Shown: positions 23,859-35,901 of the stretch, piece after piece | How positions within the stretch are numbered: the first letter of the stretch is position 1 | Layout of the letters: every line of letters begins with the position of its first letter | From: Apiospora phragmitis | Lineage: Eukaryota > Ascomycota > Sordariomycetes > Amphisphaeriales > Apiosporaceae | Length of the DNA stretch: 64,000 nt | Direction of reading: 5' to 3' | NCBI GenBank assembly: GCA_038363925.1 | Contig: JAQQWL010000010.1 | Span: 682,001-746,000 of the forward strand | Made by a program: the position numbers and the translations under genes | Notes under the pieces: model-generated | What the model saw: the letters and a program-made list of their open reading frames with translations, nothing else | Databases searched by the model: none | Told to the model about the DNA's origin: nothing

Positions 23859-24332
23859 CACAGCAGCCCTAGGCGCTCTTGTTCTGTTTGCAAGCAACTT
23901 GGAAGCCTCAACTGAATATGCCTTGTTACGCGTTCAAACAACCCCAACGTATGGGGGCTGTGCTGGTGGTTAACATAAGACTTTTTGGGGGCGTCCTTGT
24001 CTGCCTATCCGCCTCAGAATACTGCAGTCTGCTGAAGGAGGGTGAACTTGCTGCAGAGATGCTGCAGCGTTACGTCGCCATGTCGGTACGGCCCATGGTG
24101 CCAGCATGCGGGGAAGTTCTGGCGGCCTCCCTGGCTGGCTGTAGCCAATACTGAAGTGTACGAGGCCTCCCGGTACCCCTTCCGCTAAATCTATTGCCGG
24201 TTGGTTTATTTCCAAGAACCTGCCCTTTTGATTTCGCAGCGGAAGAAAGCACTAAGAAGACTTTTCTGCACCAAACTTAGCCCCTCTGAAGCGTCACCAC
24301 GAAGCACTGGTTCCAACATCATTACCCCAGAA
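23859..24332. other. Intergenic
   Basis: Divergent promoter region; no gene recognised. Confidence 0.45.
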
Positions 24333-26007
24333 ATGGATGAACAAGCTCTTGTTGGAAAGCCAGCGGATGTTCATGTGGTCAGGTTCATGCTCTCCAACTC
24401 GGCCAAGTTCCCACCGTTTTTGGCTGGGAGGAATTCTGGTCAGATACCTCCAACGGCTGAACATACAGTGGATGTCGCATTACACATTGAAGATCCACGA
24501 CCATTACTACGAGTTGAAGCGGGATGAAACCCGACAATGGTGGTTCCTGGGAACGGCCAAGTACGCAATGGTATCTCCTACGAGCATCCAAGAGCTTGAA
24601 GACCGCCAGAAATGGAGCCACGATGATACACTTCTCGGGACGACGACACTTACACCGCTTGGAATACAGCAAAAGCGTAAGGCAATTTGAGCATTCTCAC
24701 AAAATGACAACCGACTCGTATCTTCTCTAGTCGCACGAATCCCACAGCGCGTTTCTGGAGCCTCAACCCTACTCTCTCCTTAATTCGAATTGCCAACACT
24801 TCGTATCTGACCTAGCGCTCTTGCTGGATGTCGAGTTCGATCAAAAGGGGCTAGCCAGGGTTTGGGAGGATACGATTCGCCCCCGAGCACTAGTCGGTCC
24901 CATTATGGCATACATTTGGATCATCCTTCTCACGATAGCGCTATTTGCCAATTCTTCCAGGCCGAAGTCCATCTCTTATACGGCACTTGCGTTATACTTC
25001 GTTTGGTACAAAGCTGTCATGGTCCAAGACAAACTTGACAGCTCAGACCGTAAAGAACGGCTATATTCCCGCCGCCGTTACGATAAAAGCCACCATTCCA
25101 CTTATCTCTGTCGTCAATTCGTCAAGCTTCAGTCGCTGCGATTCGCGATCGTTCTGGAGCTGTACAAGACCGTGGACGTTTCGATGTCCAAGAGTAACTT
25201 CATGCCCAAGGAAATCTATCTGGCATCGGAAGCTTCTGATTGTTTCCGGCTTGCAACGGCCTATGGATTATATGAATTCTACGAGGTTTCCGCGTCTCTA
25301 TCCTGGACCATTGTCACTTGGTGGCTGTTTCTCCTTGGCAACTGGGCCACTACATCAGTATCGAGGGTTCTCTTACACCAATGACACCCAGTGCGCAACC
25401 GTGAAAATACGGCTTCGCCTATGAAATGGTGGCCCAAACTTGCACGTCTGCTGAACTGGCGAAGTGTCTCGTGGAAAGTTTCATTAAGTGCATTGGACGC
25501 ACTAGGGCTCGTGGAACCAATTTTGGGAATTTTATACATGCTTCTTGTATTGTACACAACCATAGTACACTTGCAGTATGTTGATGGTAAACTGGAGATG
25601 GGATGGAACCCTGGCGAAGGAGAAGACCAGATATTGTCGGATCTACGACATCGACTGGGAATACCAGATGAACAGTGCGTAGGTATGTGTCACGCATATT
25701 GTATTATTTCAAGCCGGCGGCCACTCTCCCATCTGGTTAGAGGAAGGAGAAGACTGCTTTTGTTTTGTTTATTTCTCCGATACTACTTTGGGGTCATCTG
25801 GCGATTAATTATTTGATCGATCCTTCTCTTTTCCATTCACAGTACCTGTTGCAAGACTATTTCCAACTACTCTCACTTTTCTCAATATCTTTACTTCTCA
25901 GACTTAGCTACAAAACCTGTGGCAGGGCGAGACTTCAGTTTGAAGCGGCGGATGCATCATACCTTCTGGCTTTCACATTACGAGTTTATACGAGTTTTAT
26001 CAAATAG
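24333..26007 (+). pseudogene. LRAT/NlpC-P60-like membrane protein, frame-broken
   Basis: Not a family I can name with certainty. Frame-corrected, the N-terminal third has features of the permuted papain-like (LRAT/PPPDE) fold: a His-containing strand pair (MSHYTLKIHDHYYELKRDE, near 24475) and, about 100 residues on, the motif LLNSNCQHFVSDLALLL near 24785-24830, where NCQHF resembles the NC(E/Q)HF catalytic-Cys motif of LRAT-like proteins. The C-terminal part is membrane-embedded, with segments LVGPIMAYIWIILLTIALFA, SASLSWTIVTWWLFLLG, ALGLVEPILGILYMLLVLY and YFQLLSLFSISLLLRL. An intron is likely near 25683-25852. Defects: frame changes near 24430 and 24665, and an in-frame TGA at 25382-25384 with coding sense continuing in the same frame. 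The start at 24333 is a guess. The catalytic assignment is inference. Confidence 0.42.
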
Positions 26008-26053
26008 TTTCTAGGTAGATTTTCTACTGAATACATATCAATCATGGACAAGC

Positions 26054-26500
26054 CTAATCGATACATGCAACCTCTGCACGCTCCACCACCAGCGTCGCGT
26101 GGCGCTCCACCGGAACGCCATAGAAGTTGGCGTCCGCGATGACGACTGGTCCCCGCCATCGTGGTGATGAAGCTTGTCCATGGGGCTCCGGACTTCCTTG
26201 TGTCGGTCCCGTTCTCGCCGCCCGGCAGACTCGGGATAGAACAACGCCTCGTCCGCGATATCCTTGGTACTGTATGCAGGATGCGAAGTGCAGGCGCGGG
26301 GAGCGAGGCGGAGTAGGCGTGACACTTGGAGGTTCATGGCCTGCTTCATGTTGGCGGTCTTGTGCGTTGTCGTCTGTGGCCTCTCCGCCCGTCGCGAGGA
26401 CGGACCACGGGTCGCGGCAGGTCCCCCTAACACACGACTTGGGCACGAGCAGTTTGGCGTTGATCCAGTTCCGAAATGTTTCGTTTTGGAGTTACCTTGC
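26054..26500 (-). pseudogene. Possible arylsulfatase C-terminal relic
   Basis: On the minus strand a short block reads NAKLLVPKSCVRGTCRDPW and, in a shifted frame, LHFASCIQYQGY and IADEALFYPES. The KSC-x3-5-C-x2-PW pattern followed by a late Cys segment is what I associate with the C-terminal end of fungal arylsulfatases. No sulfatase catalytic domain (C-x-P-x-R) is present upstream, and at least two frame changes are needed. It looks like a leftover last exon. Low confidence; an unrelated short gene is possible. Confidence 0.28.
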
Positions 26501-26550
26501 CCATAAACTAGGATAGAATAATGCCAGATTTGACCATACATCGGCTCCAT

Positions 26551-27159
26551 CCGGCTAAACGACCAACGGGTAGGAGTGTGACATCACAACAATGTCCGGC
26601 TTGTTGATGCGCATTTACTATCATATCCGACCTAACTTTGATAAATTCCGTGCTGCCCCGCTTCTACACCCAGCACTCTTTACCACAGCACGACCAAGGG
26701 ACTATATTACTTGGATCTGAGCCTCAGCTGACGGGGCCCCTTTCCGTATCGGCCTCCCTTCTGCGGCGGTGCCACCTCTTCCTGGTTACTCGCATCAATT
26801 GTACACGAACACCCAATCCAGGGTCCATTGGTTGCTCAGTCCACAGGAGAAATGCTCTTTCCGTTAGACTTACCTCCTCCCCATTGCTCTCTCGAGTCAT
26901 CCGAGGAGCTCCAGGCAAACACTCGGTGCCCCCCCCCCCTCTCACCCCCCTTCGTGAATGAAGATCGTTGTTTCGTACTTGCGGGTGCAGGACGGGACTC
27001 GCGGCAGCGTCAAATCCCGGGCGAGCAGATTTGGAGACATCCGGTTCCGTTTGGTTCCGTCAGAGATACGCCGCCGCTGCGTGTCTGGGTGAGGCTTCCC
27101 CTGGCAAGCCGGATCGCACTACCCGATATGCTCCTACGCCCCCACATGTTCTTAGTGCT
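26551..27159. other. Intergenic
   Basis: No supported gene. Contains a C-run near 26931. 3' flank of the Bor1-type gene. Confidence 0.5.
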
Positions 27160-29284
27160 TCAAACTGCCAGCTCGCTGTCAGTGGGGCCCGAACCTCCGC
27201 TCGGATCTCTGGTGCTCGAGACCCCAATCACCCTCCTTGGAGTGTTCCGGCAGCGCCGGGCGCCGCCCAAGCTGGCCAGCACCTGCTCGTTCGTGCAGGT
27301 GAAGTCGTCCAACACCGCCAGCTCGGCGAGGGCGAACCACCGCGGCATGACGTGCGTCCGGAGCGGGATCAGCAGGATGATGAGGACCGGGAAGCCTATC
27401 GCCGCGATCGTCTGCGAGATGGCGACCGTGGCCGCGACGCCGAGGCCCTGTAGGCCGAAGAAGAGCCAGATGGCGCGGCGCCGCACCCGGAGCAGCGGCT
27501 CGTCGCGTTGGATGAACCGGGGCTCGGACATGAGGAAGATAAGTCGCTGGACGATGCTGTTGGACTCGATCGAGCCCCACTGTTTGATCATACTAAGTCA
27601 ATGGAAGCTCCTTTTTAAATAAGAAGAAAGCGACACTTACACCAACCACGAAGAAAACGCCGGCGAATAGTGCAGAAGGCATGGTATGCAAAACGGTGAG
27701 CAACGGTCCGGTCATCGTACCGATCAGCGCAAGGCCCATCAAGAAGTGGGAAACGCGTTGCTCGACTACCGCCGTTGCCTTGACTATCGGACGGCGTATT
27801 TCCGTTTCCCTCGCCCTCGGTGGTGGAGATAATCTTCAACTCGGTGGTGTAGTTCGTAAGAGAGTCTGTATGGACTGGCGCCTGGGGAACAAGGCCGTTC
27901 GGCATCGGCAGACCGAGGATTGCCGCCACGAAAGTCGTGCACCCCAACAGAAAGAAGTCCCAGTGGAAACCGCCTGGCTTCTTAAGTGGGAATTGGCGGG
28001 CTTGGGCCGTTATACTGCTGACGTTCTACATTTCGGTACTCAGTAAAGGCTCTCGTAGCAGAAAGAGCAATGTTCTGGGGTGGAAGGGAACTAACGTGGT
28101 CGTAGTAAAACAATAACATTAGTAAGAATCCAAAGGGCAGGGCCACGAATACCCATTTGACTGGTAGAGTCCAAAACTCGAGCAGCCAGCCGCGGGGTTG
28201 CGTAGGATGAAAAGCCTCTGTGATAGGCACCTTGGAGATGTTGGCGTCTTTGAGCCTCTCCGGCATATGTGAGAATCCTACCCAAAACAGAGTAGCGAAC
28301 TAGATAAATGATATTAATACTGATACAATGAGATGGGAAGCCGTATTGACTTAATATTTTATGTACTTACTACATATGCATAATCTGCCAGGACACCACG
28401 AAACCATGGTTTCCAAACGGTGCTTTGGCCCAGCTTCTCTAATGCGTATATGGAAGCGAAGTAGAGGATAGCGATGATACAGCTCAAGTAACCCGCAGTC
28501 GCTCCTTTCTGCTCGAACTCGTAGACGAGTTCTTCAACTCCTTTGACTGGAATCCACCGTCAGCTCTTTCGTTCTACACAGTCTGTGATTCTTCGCTCTA
28601 ATACCTACTCATATAGATGATGCCCACGTACATGCCAAAGCTTTCACTGGAGAAATCTGTGACATAACGCATATAATCACACAGGTTGAAGATGGCGACG
28701 GCCCAATGGAAGATTGCAGCCCAGATACCGGTCCAAGCCATGAAACTTGGGTAGAGCGACACGTCATACAGTGAGATGATGTCGTAGATGGTGTAGTTGA
28801 AAAGGGAGATCAGCCCAGTGATTCCGACGATCGTCAAAGGCTGGACGCCCAGGATGCTGAAGACCATCGCAGCCAAGGCCGAGGAAAATAAGGCATCGGT
28901 CACACCGAAGAACTCGCCCGTCCTTCTGTACATGTCCAGGGTATACGCAACGGCTGGGAGGAGGCTGCAATGGCATGTCAGCAGGCAAGCTCCCCCCGAG
29001 TGATGCACTGACGAAGACAGTTGGGAGTGTCTGACTTACTTGACGAAGTACATGCGGATTGTACTGGCGATGGCGCGATACGTGAAGGCATCGGTAATGT
29101 CGCTCCAGTAGTATGGAAGCCGTCGACGGACATCATGGTACATGCCGCGGCAAGGCCTCAACATGCGGTATTGCCGCCATCCCTGCTCGTTCTCGTATGT
29201 GTATGACTTTGCCGAGGATTCACGCTCCAGAGGCAACCCGGGCGGATTGATGGTGGCGTTTGAGGCGGTAGTTCGATCCGACAT
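27160..29284 (-). CDS. bor1: Bor1-type anion exchanger (SLC4/HCO3 transporter family)
   Basis: Polytopic plasma-membrane anion transporter, about 585 residues; yeast Bor1 exports borate. Six exons on the minus strand: 29284-29040, 28964-28609, 28546-28371, 28299-28096, 28025-27641 and 27579 onward; every intron is 61-75 bp with GT-AG ends. Motifs: YYWSDITDAFTYRAIASTIR, TGEFFGVTDALFSSALAAM, SILGVQPLTIVGITGLISLF, DFFLLGCTTFVAAILGLP, GSIESNSIVQRLIFLMSEPR and the membrane hairpin AIWLFFGLQGLGVAATVAIS. The VVEQRVSHFLMGLALIG segment (about 27765) lies in a shifted frame, so one indel near 27795 is needed. Near 27250 one missing C would replace the tail by PALPEHSKEG and move the stop to 27179. Otherwise the gene is complete, and both breaks are in the class I attribute to sequence error. 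Confidence 0.9.
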
Positions 29285-30086
29285 GTTCTAAGTATGAATA
29301 GAGTAAGAGAGGTCCGTATAAGTCTTTGACGGATAGAAGGCCGGACTGTCTTGCACCTCGGCCGTATTTATACTTTCATAGACCGAAAATTCGCCGTTGC
29401 GAACCTATGCAAGTACCCTCTCTACGACCATGTATCAGCGTATGCTGCCGTCATAGTCTGGTCTGACGCTTGGTATGGTGGAGCCCGCCGCGGGTTGGCG
29501 TTCCGGTACGGACGTGCGCCGTTTTGGAAATCTGCCCGGGCAGACAATTGAAAAGTACGACGTAATAGCCGACGCGCGGTAGTTGCCCCCACACTTTATT
29601 ACTCTAGGCACAAGTCGCACATCCCCTGCTTGCCAAATACCGCTGTAATCTGGACAAGATAGAGAACTTCGGAATGTGTTGTGACTTGGGCACAGCAGAT
29701 GTTTTAGGCGGCGTGAATTCTCATCATCTAGAGTATCTGATCCGAGTCGTATGCAAGAAGGTGCTTCAAATCGTCCGGATGGTGCCACTAATCCCTGAAG
29801 CTCCAGCATAGACACAGATGAAGCTACTGTTGCAAGGCGCCCTGCTAAAGACGGAAAGAGCCGACCTGACGAAGTGTATCTGCTGGAGAATCCCATCCCA
29901 AAACAACATCACTAAGTAATCAAACAGCAACAACCTCAGATGTGCCGGCGATCACGGAATTACCGATATATCACGCCTTCTAGTCGTCACAAAGAACAAG
30001 GGCTTGGGCTTGCGGTATGTGTCATTTACTGGAGCGGCTATCGTTAATGGATGTGATCCGCATGCAGGCAAACGCCATAATCAGTA
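29285..30086. other. Intergenic between Bor1-type gene and copia element
   Basis: Promoter side of the Bor1-type gene. An open frame on the minus strand (29435-29896) lacks any conserved motif and overlaps the promoter, so I do not call it. The transition to AT-rich sequence begins just beyond. Confidence 0.5.
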
Positions 30087-30091
30087 CTTAA

Positions 30092-30294
30092 TATTAGAAC
30101 AGCCACTCCAGGGGCTTCCAGCACCTCTTGAAAGGGGCGTTACGTACGTGCAACGCACGGATTATTAGCCCCTCGTACGAGAAGGTGAGCGTTGGCGGCT
30201 TCCCGCTAATTAATAAATAGAGGAGATAAATAGAATATAAATATTGTTTTAACCCTTACGCAGCGTACGTATATATTAGAAAGCCTATTTAATA
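30092..30294 (+). repeat. 5' LTR of copia A
   Basis: 203 bp, starting TATTAGAACAG and ending TATTTAATA (TG...CA mutated to TA...TA by C-to-T change). Same length as the 3' LTR and alignable throughout. The outer half is GC-rich, the inner half AT-rich. Confidence 0.9.
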
Positions 30295-33200
30295 TTAATT
30301 AATAATTATACGAGGTAATTATAAATTAGTAAGAGTAAAAAACGGTTTTATATTAATATATAGGTAGGGCGACCGTACTAAGTAGTTTAAAAGGATTTTT
30401 AAATCTTTAAAAAAAGTAAAGCTACCTCTTTCGTATGAAGTTTAAATCTTATTTCTTTTAAAGCGAATATCGAAAAAAAGAAACTAGGTTATAATACGGT
30501 CGGAAAACTAACTAAATTATATACCACTTTATACCCGAAAATAACGTTATACGAACTAGTTAAATAATACTTTAATAATAACGTCTACCTTTAATACCCT
30601 TTAACCGGGCTAGGACCTTAATACCGAATAATTTAAAATCCCCTAAATATCCGAGCCGTTCGAGGTATTTAAAAACGAACCCGAGATCACGTACGAAGAA
30701 ACTATAACGATTACGAGAATAAAACTCGGGGTTTAGAAGGTAAATACCGACCTCGAGAAATAGAACGACGAGCCGGACCCGACGTTATTTAAAATAACGA
30801 AAAAAGAATTAACGATATACGCTATACGATACCTTTACGATTATTACTTTTTTAAAATTACGAAAAATACTTTTACGAAATAATTCGCTTACGATTTCGT
30901 TAAATAAATAGAAGAGGTATTTAAAAATATTAATCGTATATTTTTAAAAGCTCTCTTTATATATTTAAAAAAGAACGGAATCGATACCCCTAACGATAAT
31001 ATAATAACCGGGAAGCTAATAGAGCTTACCGTATACCGACGTACCCTGCCGCCTAAGCCGAAATAACGACGCCGACCCCTGACCGTTTAAAAAGAGAGTA
31101 CCGTACGGAACTTAATAGAATAACCGGCCGAAAATTATATAATAAAATAAGAGACGCGGGAGACCTGTATAATATAACCGGCCGTACGACTAAACCCTAA
31201 TTACCGGTATCCCTTTTTCCTAGCTACGTATCCCGGTATACCTGGTATTAGAGCTTTTTAAGATATTATTCTTTTTTTTTGCTTTTAGTTAGATATTTAA
31301 CGTTAATATGTAAACGTTTAACCCGGTATATATTATTATGTACGATATTTTATTAACTCGAATTATTTATAATGGGAAGGTAAATAGTTTTAAAATCGTT
31401 TTATTTTTTAAAGTATAAAAGAAGATTAATGATTATACCGGCGTATTGTATAATATTTTTATTAATAAAGTATGATTTTTTATCGGGACCTACCGTTAAT
31501 TAGATATCCCGGAAAATTAGTATTATGCGATTTTTCCGGATATCTTAGCCGGCCGTGCGGTAAATTTTTATTTAAATTATATCGGCCTAGATAAAAAATA
31601 AGACCAAATATATACCGACTTTAATAAATATTTTAATAACCCGGTAACTTATATTTAATATTATACGGATTAAACGAATATTATATTCGTATAATTAAAA
31701 ATAGAAAACCCCGAGAAATCGCTTTTAAAAATTTTAGAAATATTATTTAATAAATTAACCTATATATAATAAGCCTTCGGAATAGAATTTTAAAAAGAAA
31801 AGCACCTTTATACTTTTATTATATAAGCCTGCCGAAGAGTTCCTAAGCTCGAACCGGCCCTTATCCACCGGTAGTTAATATGCGAGGGTCTATTTTTTAA
31901 CCTCCGAGCCTTATTAAATATCGCGATAAACTGAAAGATAATAACCGGCTATTTAATAGAAGGATTATTATTAAAAACAACCTTTAAAGCGTATATAATT
32001 AATAAACGTTTTATTAATAACCGTATAAAAAAGAATAGGCCGTTTTATAATAATAAACCTTTTTATAAAAATAAACCGGTATTTTTTAATAACCGGAACT
32101 AATAAATAATAATACTGTTCTAATTTAAATTAACGTATAAAAATAAGCCGTTTTAAAGAAAAATATGCCGAGTTTATTAAAAATAAGGATATTAATTATT
32201 AAATTATTCGTTTAAAAAGTAATTTCGGGTATAAACCTAATACCTTTAAGCGTACAAAACTATCGGATAGAGTCCTCTCGTATTAAAAAAATACGAAATA
32301 TTTATATAAGATTAAGAAAAACTATAAAAGGATTTTAATAACGAGGAAAACTACGACTATATTAATTTAAAAAACGTACGGTAAGGAATTATTTATTTAA
32401 TAGACGCTATATTCTTTTACTAGCTTATAAAAAAGGATATTTACTCTTTAAAACTTACTATACGAGCGGATTAATTTAGCCTAAGCGGCTAGTATAACTA
32501 GGTATACCAAGGTGAACTTTGGGATACCGGTGCCGCATAGCTCTTAATAGTCGGCAAGTTTTAAACCGAAGCTTACGTATAAAAGAACCCGGATACCTAG
32601 ATTAATTAAACTCCCGGATCGGCCGAGATTAAATTCGGTAATTCATTTCCGGTATTATTAATTAATACCTTCGACGTACAGAATTAATTAAAAATAACGA
32701 AATATTATATTTTCGAAACCTAAACCTTTTTCTTATTATCGCTATATAATACCGATAAATTTAAAACGTATTATAATAATATTTTTAACGTTATTATATA
32801 AATTAATAAAAAAATATTCCCGGTTATTAAGAAATAAGGATATCTATTCTTTAATATTAATCGTATAAAAGCGACAGTACACTTTACCGAAATATAGCTC
32901 CGGCACTTTTACCGTTGGTTCGGACATCCCCGTATAGAGAAGCTATATAACCTTTTAAAGAATACTGGCTACGACGACGTCGAGATTTCCGTCCTCGATA
33001 AAATTTAGAAATTCTGCTCTTAGTATTAAACGTACGACCCGGTATTACGGCGGTTTAAATTCTTATTTTAAAACTTATACGATTTTAATTATAAGATCGT
33101 TATTAATATTATATATATTAATGGATAAAACGTATTATATATTATTAATATTAATACGTTTTTTTAAATAGCTATATTTTTAAAATTATTTAACGTATAA

Positions 33201-35693
33201 AATATTTAAAATACGTTTTATAAATATTAAATATATATCTATTAAAGCCTTTCGGATAATATTTCGTACAACCCCGAAACCTATTTTTAAAGGGAGTTTT
33301 AAGATTACGTACGAATAATAGGAATTATATATAAATAAATATTAATTAAAACTTATTAAATAGTAAAAAAGATCGAAAAAGCGTATACTCTGTTCCGCCG
33401 AGCGTATAATATTTTATAAAAAGAGTTAAGTAACTGTACAAACCTGGAGACGGTCTTTTAAATAGCGGTAAAAGCTTTAAATAATATTATCGGCTTAAAT
33501 AGGCTCGTTTTAACACTTTTTATCTTCGGAGTATATCCTCGAATTAATACGAGTTCGCCTCTATCGCTAGAAATCCAAACGAAAGCGGAGGCTATACGAA
33601 AGGCGATAAAAATGTTACGGAAGATCTGGGTAGAGGTTAATATTAACCGAGCTTTAAATACCCGGAACGGACCGTATATTTACGATATTTTTATACTCCC
33701 GCTCCGTACGGAGGTTCTTATATAGTAAGAGAAAAGAGGATAGACCGAACCGTACCTGATCGCCGTAATTAAAAATTATATAATTTAAGTCGATATATTA
33801 AACGGCCCGAAGGAGTTCCGGGTTATTTAAATTAAATTATATTTTTAAGAACTTGAAAAACTTATAAAAAATATAGAAAGCGAGGATGGCATTATTTTTA
33901 AAATAGAGGATAATATTATTTCCGAGGGTAAAGGACGTTATTATTATAAAGTAGCCCGAAATTCCCGCGTAATAAGGTTAAAGCTAACCTCGAAAACATT
34001 TATTTCCGTATAACTCTTTAACGATATTTTTTATTTAAAAAAACGTAAAAACTATAACCTAGCCGTTAAGCTCCGGAAAAATAATATAATTATAGCTTCC
34101 GGAACCCCTTTTTTAAGAATCGGATATAGAAGAGATAAATAACCTCGCCGTATAAAAGGTATTCGAGTTCGTCCAATTCGACTTGAAGGCTTACGGTAAT
34201 TATCGAATCTTTAAAACCTGGCTTGTACAGGAGATTAAAAGGGAAAATACTAAACCGTACGAGAAATCCAAGTTCGTTATTTAAAAATACGAAGATATAA
34301 AAAAAGAGAAAATCCTTATTTAATCGTTAATAATTTAAAAAATAAATTAAAAGTTAATGTTTATATTAAGATCAACCTTTATTCAGAACTTTAAAGCTTA
34401 CGAAGAATTATAAAATATTATTTAAACGTATATTTAATTATATAATAAATTTATTTATATAATATACGCGAAGTTTTTAAAAAAACGTTTTTATAAATCG
34501 TATTATTATTATATAACTTAATAAAATCCGAATTATATTAATTTAAAACGTATTACGAATATTATATATAAAACTTAAGAATAACGGTTTTTATATATAA
34601 TCCTTATTTATTTTTTATAAACGACGGTTTAAAAACTTTCAAAATTATTATTATATAAATTAATAATACTTTTAATTTTATTATAAGCCTTTTTTTTTAA
34701 AAAAAAAAAAGCTAATAAAAGTAACGTTTTATATAAAATTAAAAAAGACCTTAATAAAAAATACGCCTATAAAATTGAATAAAGGTAAGATTTTATTAAA
34801 AATATACGATATTTTTTTTTTAATAAAAAAAATAAACTAAATAATTTAGTTTATAAATTTAAAAATTACCGACCGGGATTAATAATATATTTCTTAACGT
34901 ATAAGAAAGGCGTATATCGTTTTAATTTATTAATTAGAAGTAATATATAATTTATTAATCGTAACTTAGGTATAAGCTCTTAAAAACGAAAATATTAAAT
35001 ATTTAAATACCCGAATTGTTTAATAAATCGAGAACTCGATATGAGAACTCCGGTATATTTTTTTCGATTTTTAATATATAAAAATATATATTTTTATCAA
35101 CGGCTCGTTTATAAATAATAAAGACTTAATTTTTTAACTCGGATATTTTATTATACTTAAGAGATTAAATATACGAAGGACCGATTTAAAATTTAAGGTA
35201 ATATTATTTATTAGAGCTTGACGAAATATAAAAGAGTTATTCGAAATATATTCGTTAATAAGTTATACGGAATAATTTCCGGCGTTAATAGCGGTATTAT
35301 ATTAAATATAATATTTAAAAAGATTATATAAAGTTTAAGATTTTAAAAGATTTTAATAATTCTTTATATAAACTCGAAGTTTTTATACGAGTATTTAATA
35401 AAACTTAATACAATAAACGAGAAGCGATTAATAATTAATATTATATTATTTCGAAAATCGTATAAAAAAAAAGAAATAATAAAGATTTATTAAATAAATA
35501 AACGAGATAACTTAGCGGACATTTTTATAAAGAAATCTTTAAATAAAGCCCTTAAATAGCTTATCTCGACGAATAAATTAATTATACGAATAGAGGCGTA
35601 TATTAAGAAGCTTCGCCCGTATAACGAGTAAGCGAAAAATAAAGAATAAAAAGGAAAGAGGAGGATCTTCCCTTTAAAAAAAAAAACTACTAG

Positions 35694-35896
35694 TATTAGA
35701 ACAGCTACTCTAAAAGCTTCCAGCACCTCTTAAAAAGGGCGTTACGTACGTACGACGCACGGATCATTAGCCCCTCGTACGAGAAGGTGAACGCTGGCGG
35801 CTTCCCGTCAGTTAATAGATAGAGGAGACAGACAGAATATAAGCACCGTCTCAACCTTTACGCAGCGTACGTACGCACCAGAAAGCCCATTTAACA
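35694..35896 (+). repeat. 3' LTR of copia A
   Basis: 203 bp, starting TATTAGAACAG and ending CATTTAACA, preceded by a purine-rich tract and an A11 run near 35678-35688. Here the inner (left) half is the more mutated one. Confidence 0.9.
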
Positions 35897-35901
35897 CTTA
35901 C

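Larger units (their letters stand above)
30092..35896 (+). mobile_element. Ty1/copia LTR retrotransposon A, RIP-degraded
   Basis: 5805 bp element bounded by two 203 bp LTRs. Flanks are CTTAA on the left (30087-30091) and CTTAC on the right (35897-35901), an imperfect 5 bp target duplication. The interior is strongly AT-rich with stops in every frame and very few CpA/TpG, typical of RIP. Traces of Pol remain in the plus orientation: a protease-like LWDTGAA near 32523, an RNase H-like stretch near 35100 (FINGSFINNKDLI) and the copia C-terminus near 35505-35570 (DNLADIFIKKSLNKAL). The order protease, then RNase H at the extreme 3' end, with no integrase after RNase H, fits copia rather than gypsy. 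No protein can be made from it. Confidence 0.9.

Noticed and set aside
26264..26506. Small Cys/Val-rich frame resembling a signal peptide
   Set aside because: It is antisense to the sulfatase-like relic and has no mature-protein features.
29435..29896. 153-codon open frame on the minus strand
   Set aside because: No recognisable domain or start context, and it lies in the promoter side of the Bor1-type gene.
30295..35693. AT-rich blocks as centromere, mitochondrial insert or foreign DNA
   Set aside because: LTRs, target duplications, copia motif traces and loss of CpA/TpG explain them as RIP-degraded transposons.
35490..35726. Hydrophobic 78-codon open frame on the minus strand inside copia A
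   Set aside because: It is antisense to the RNase H end and the LTR junction; its Phe/Leu/Ile content comes from AT-rich RIP sequence.
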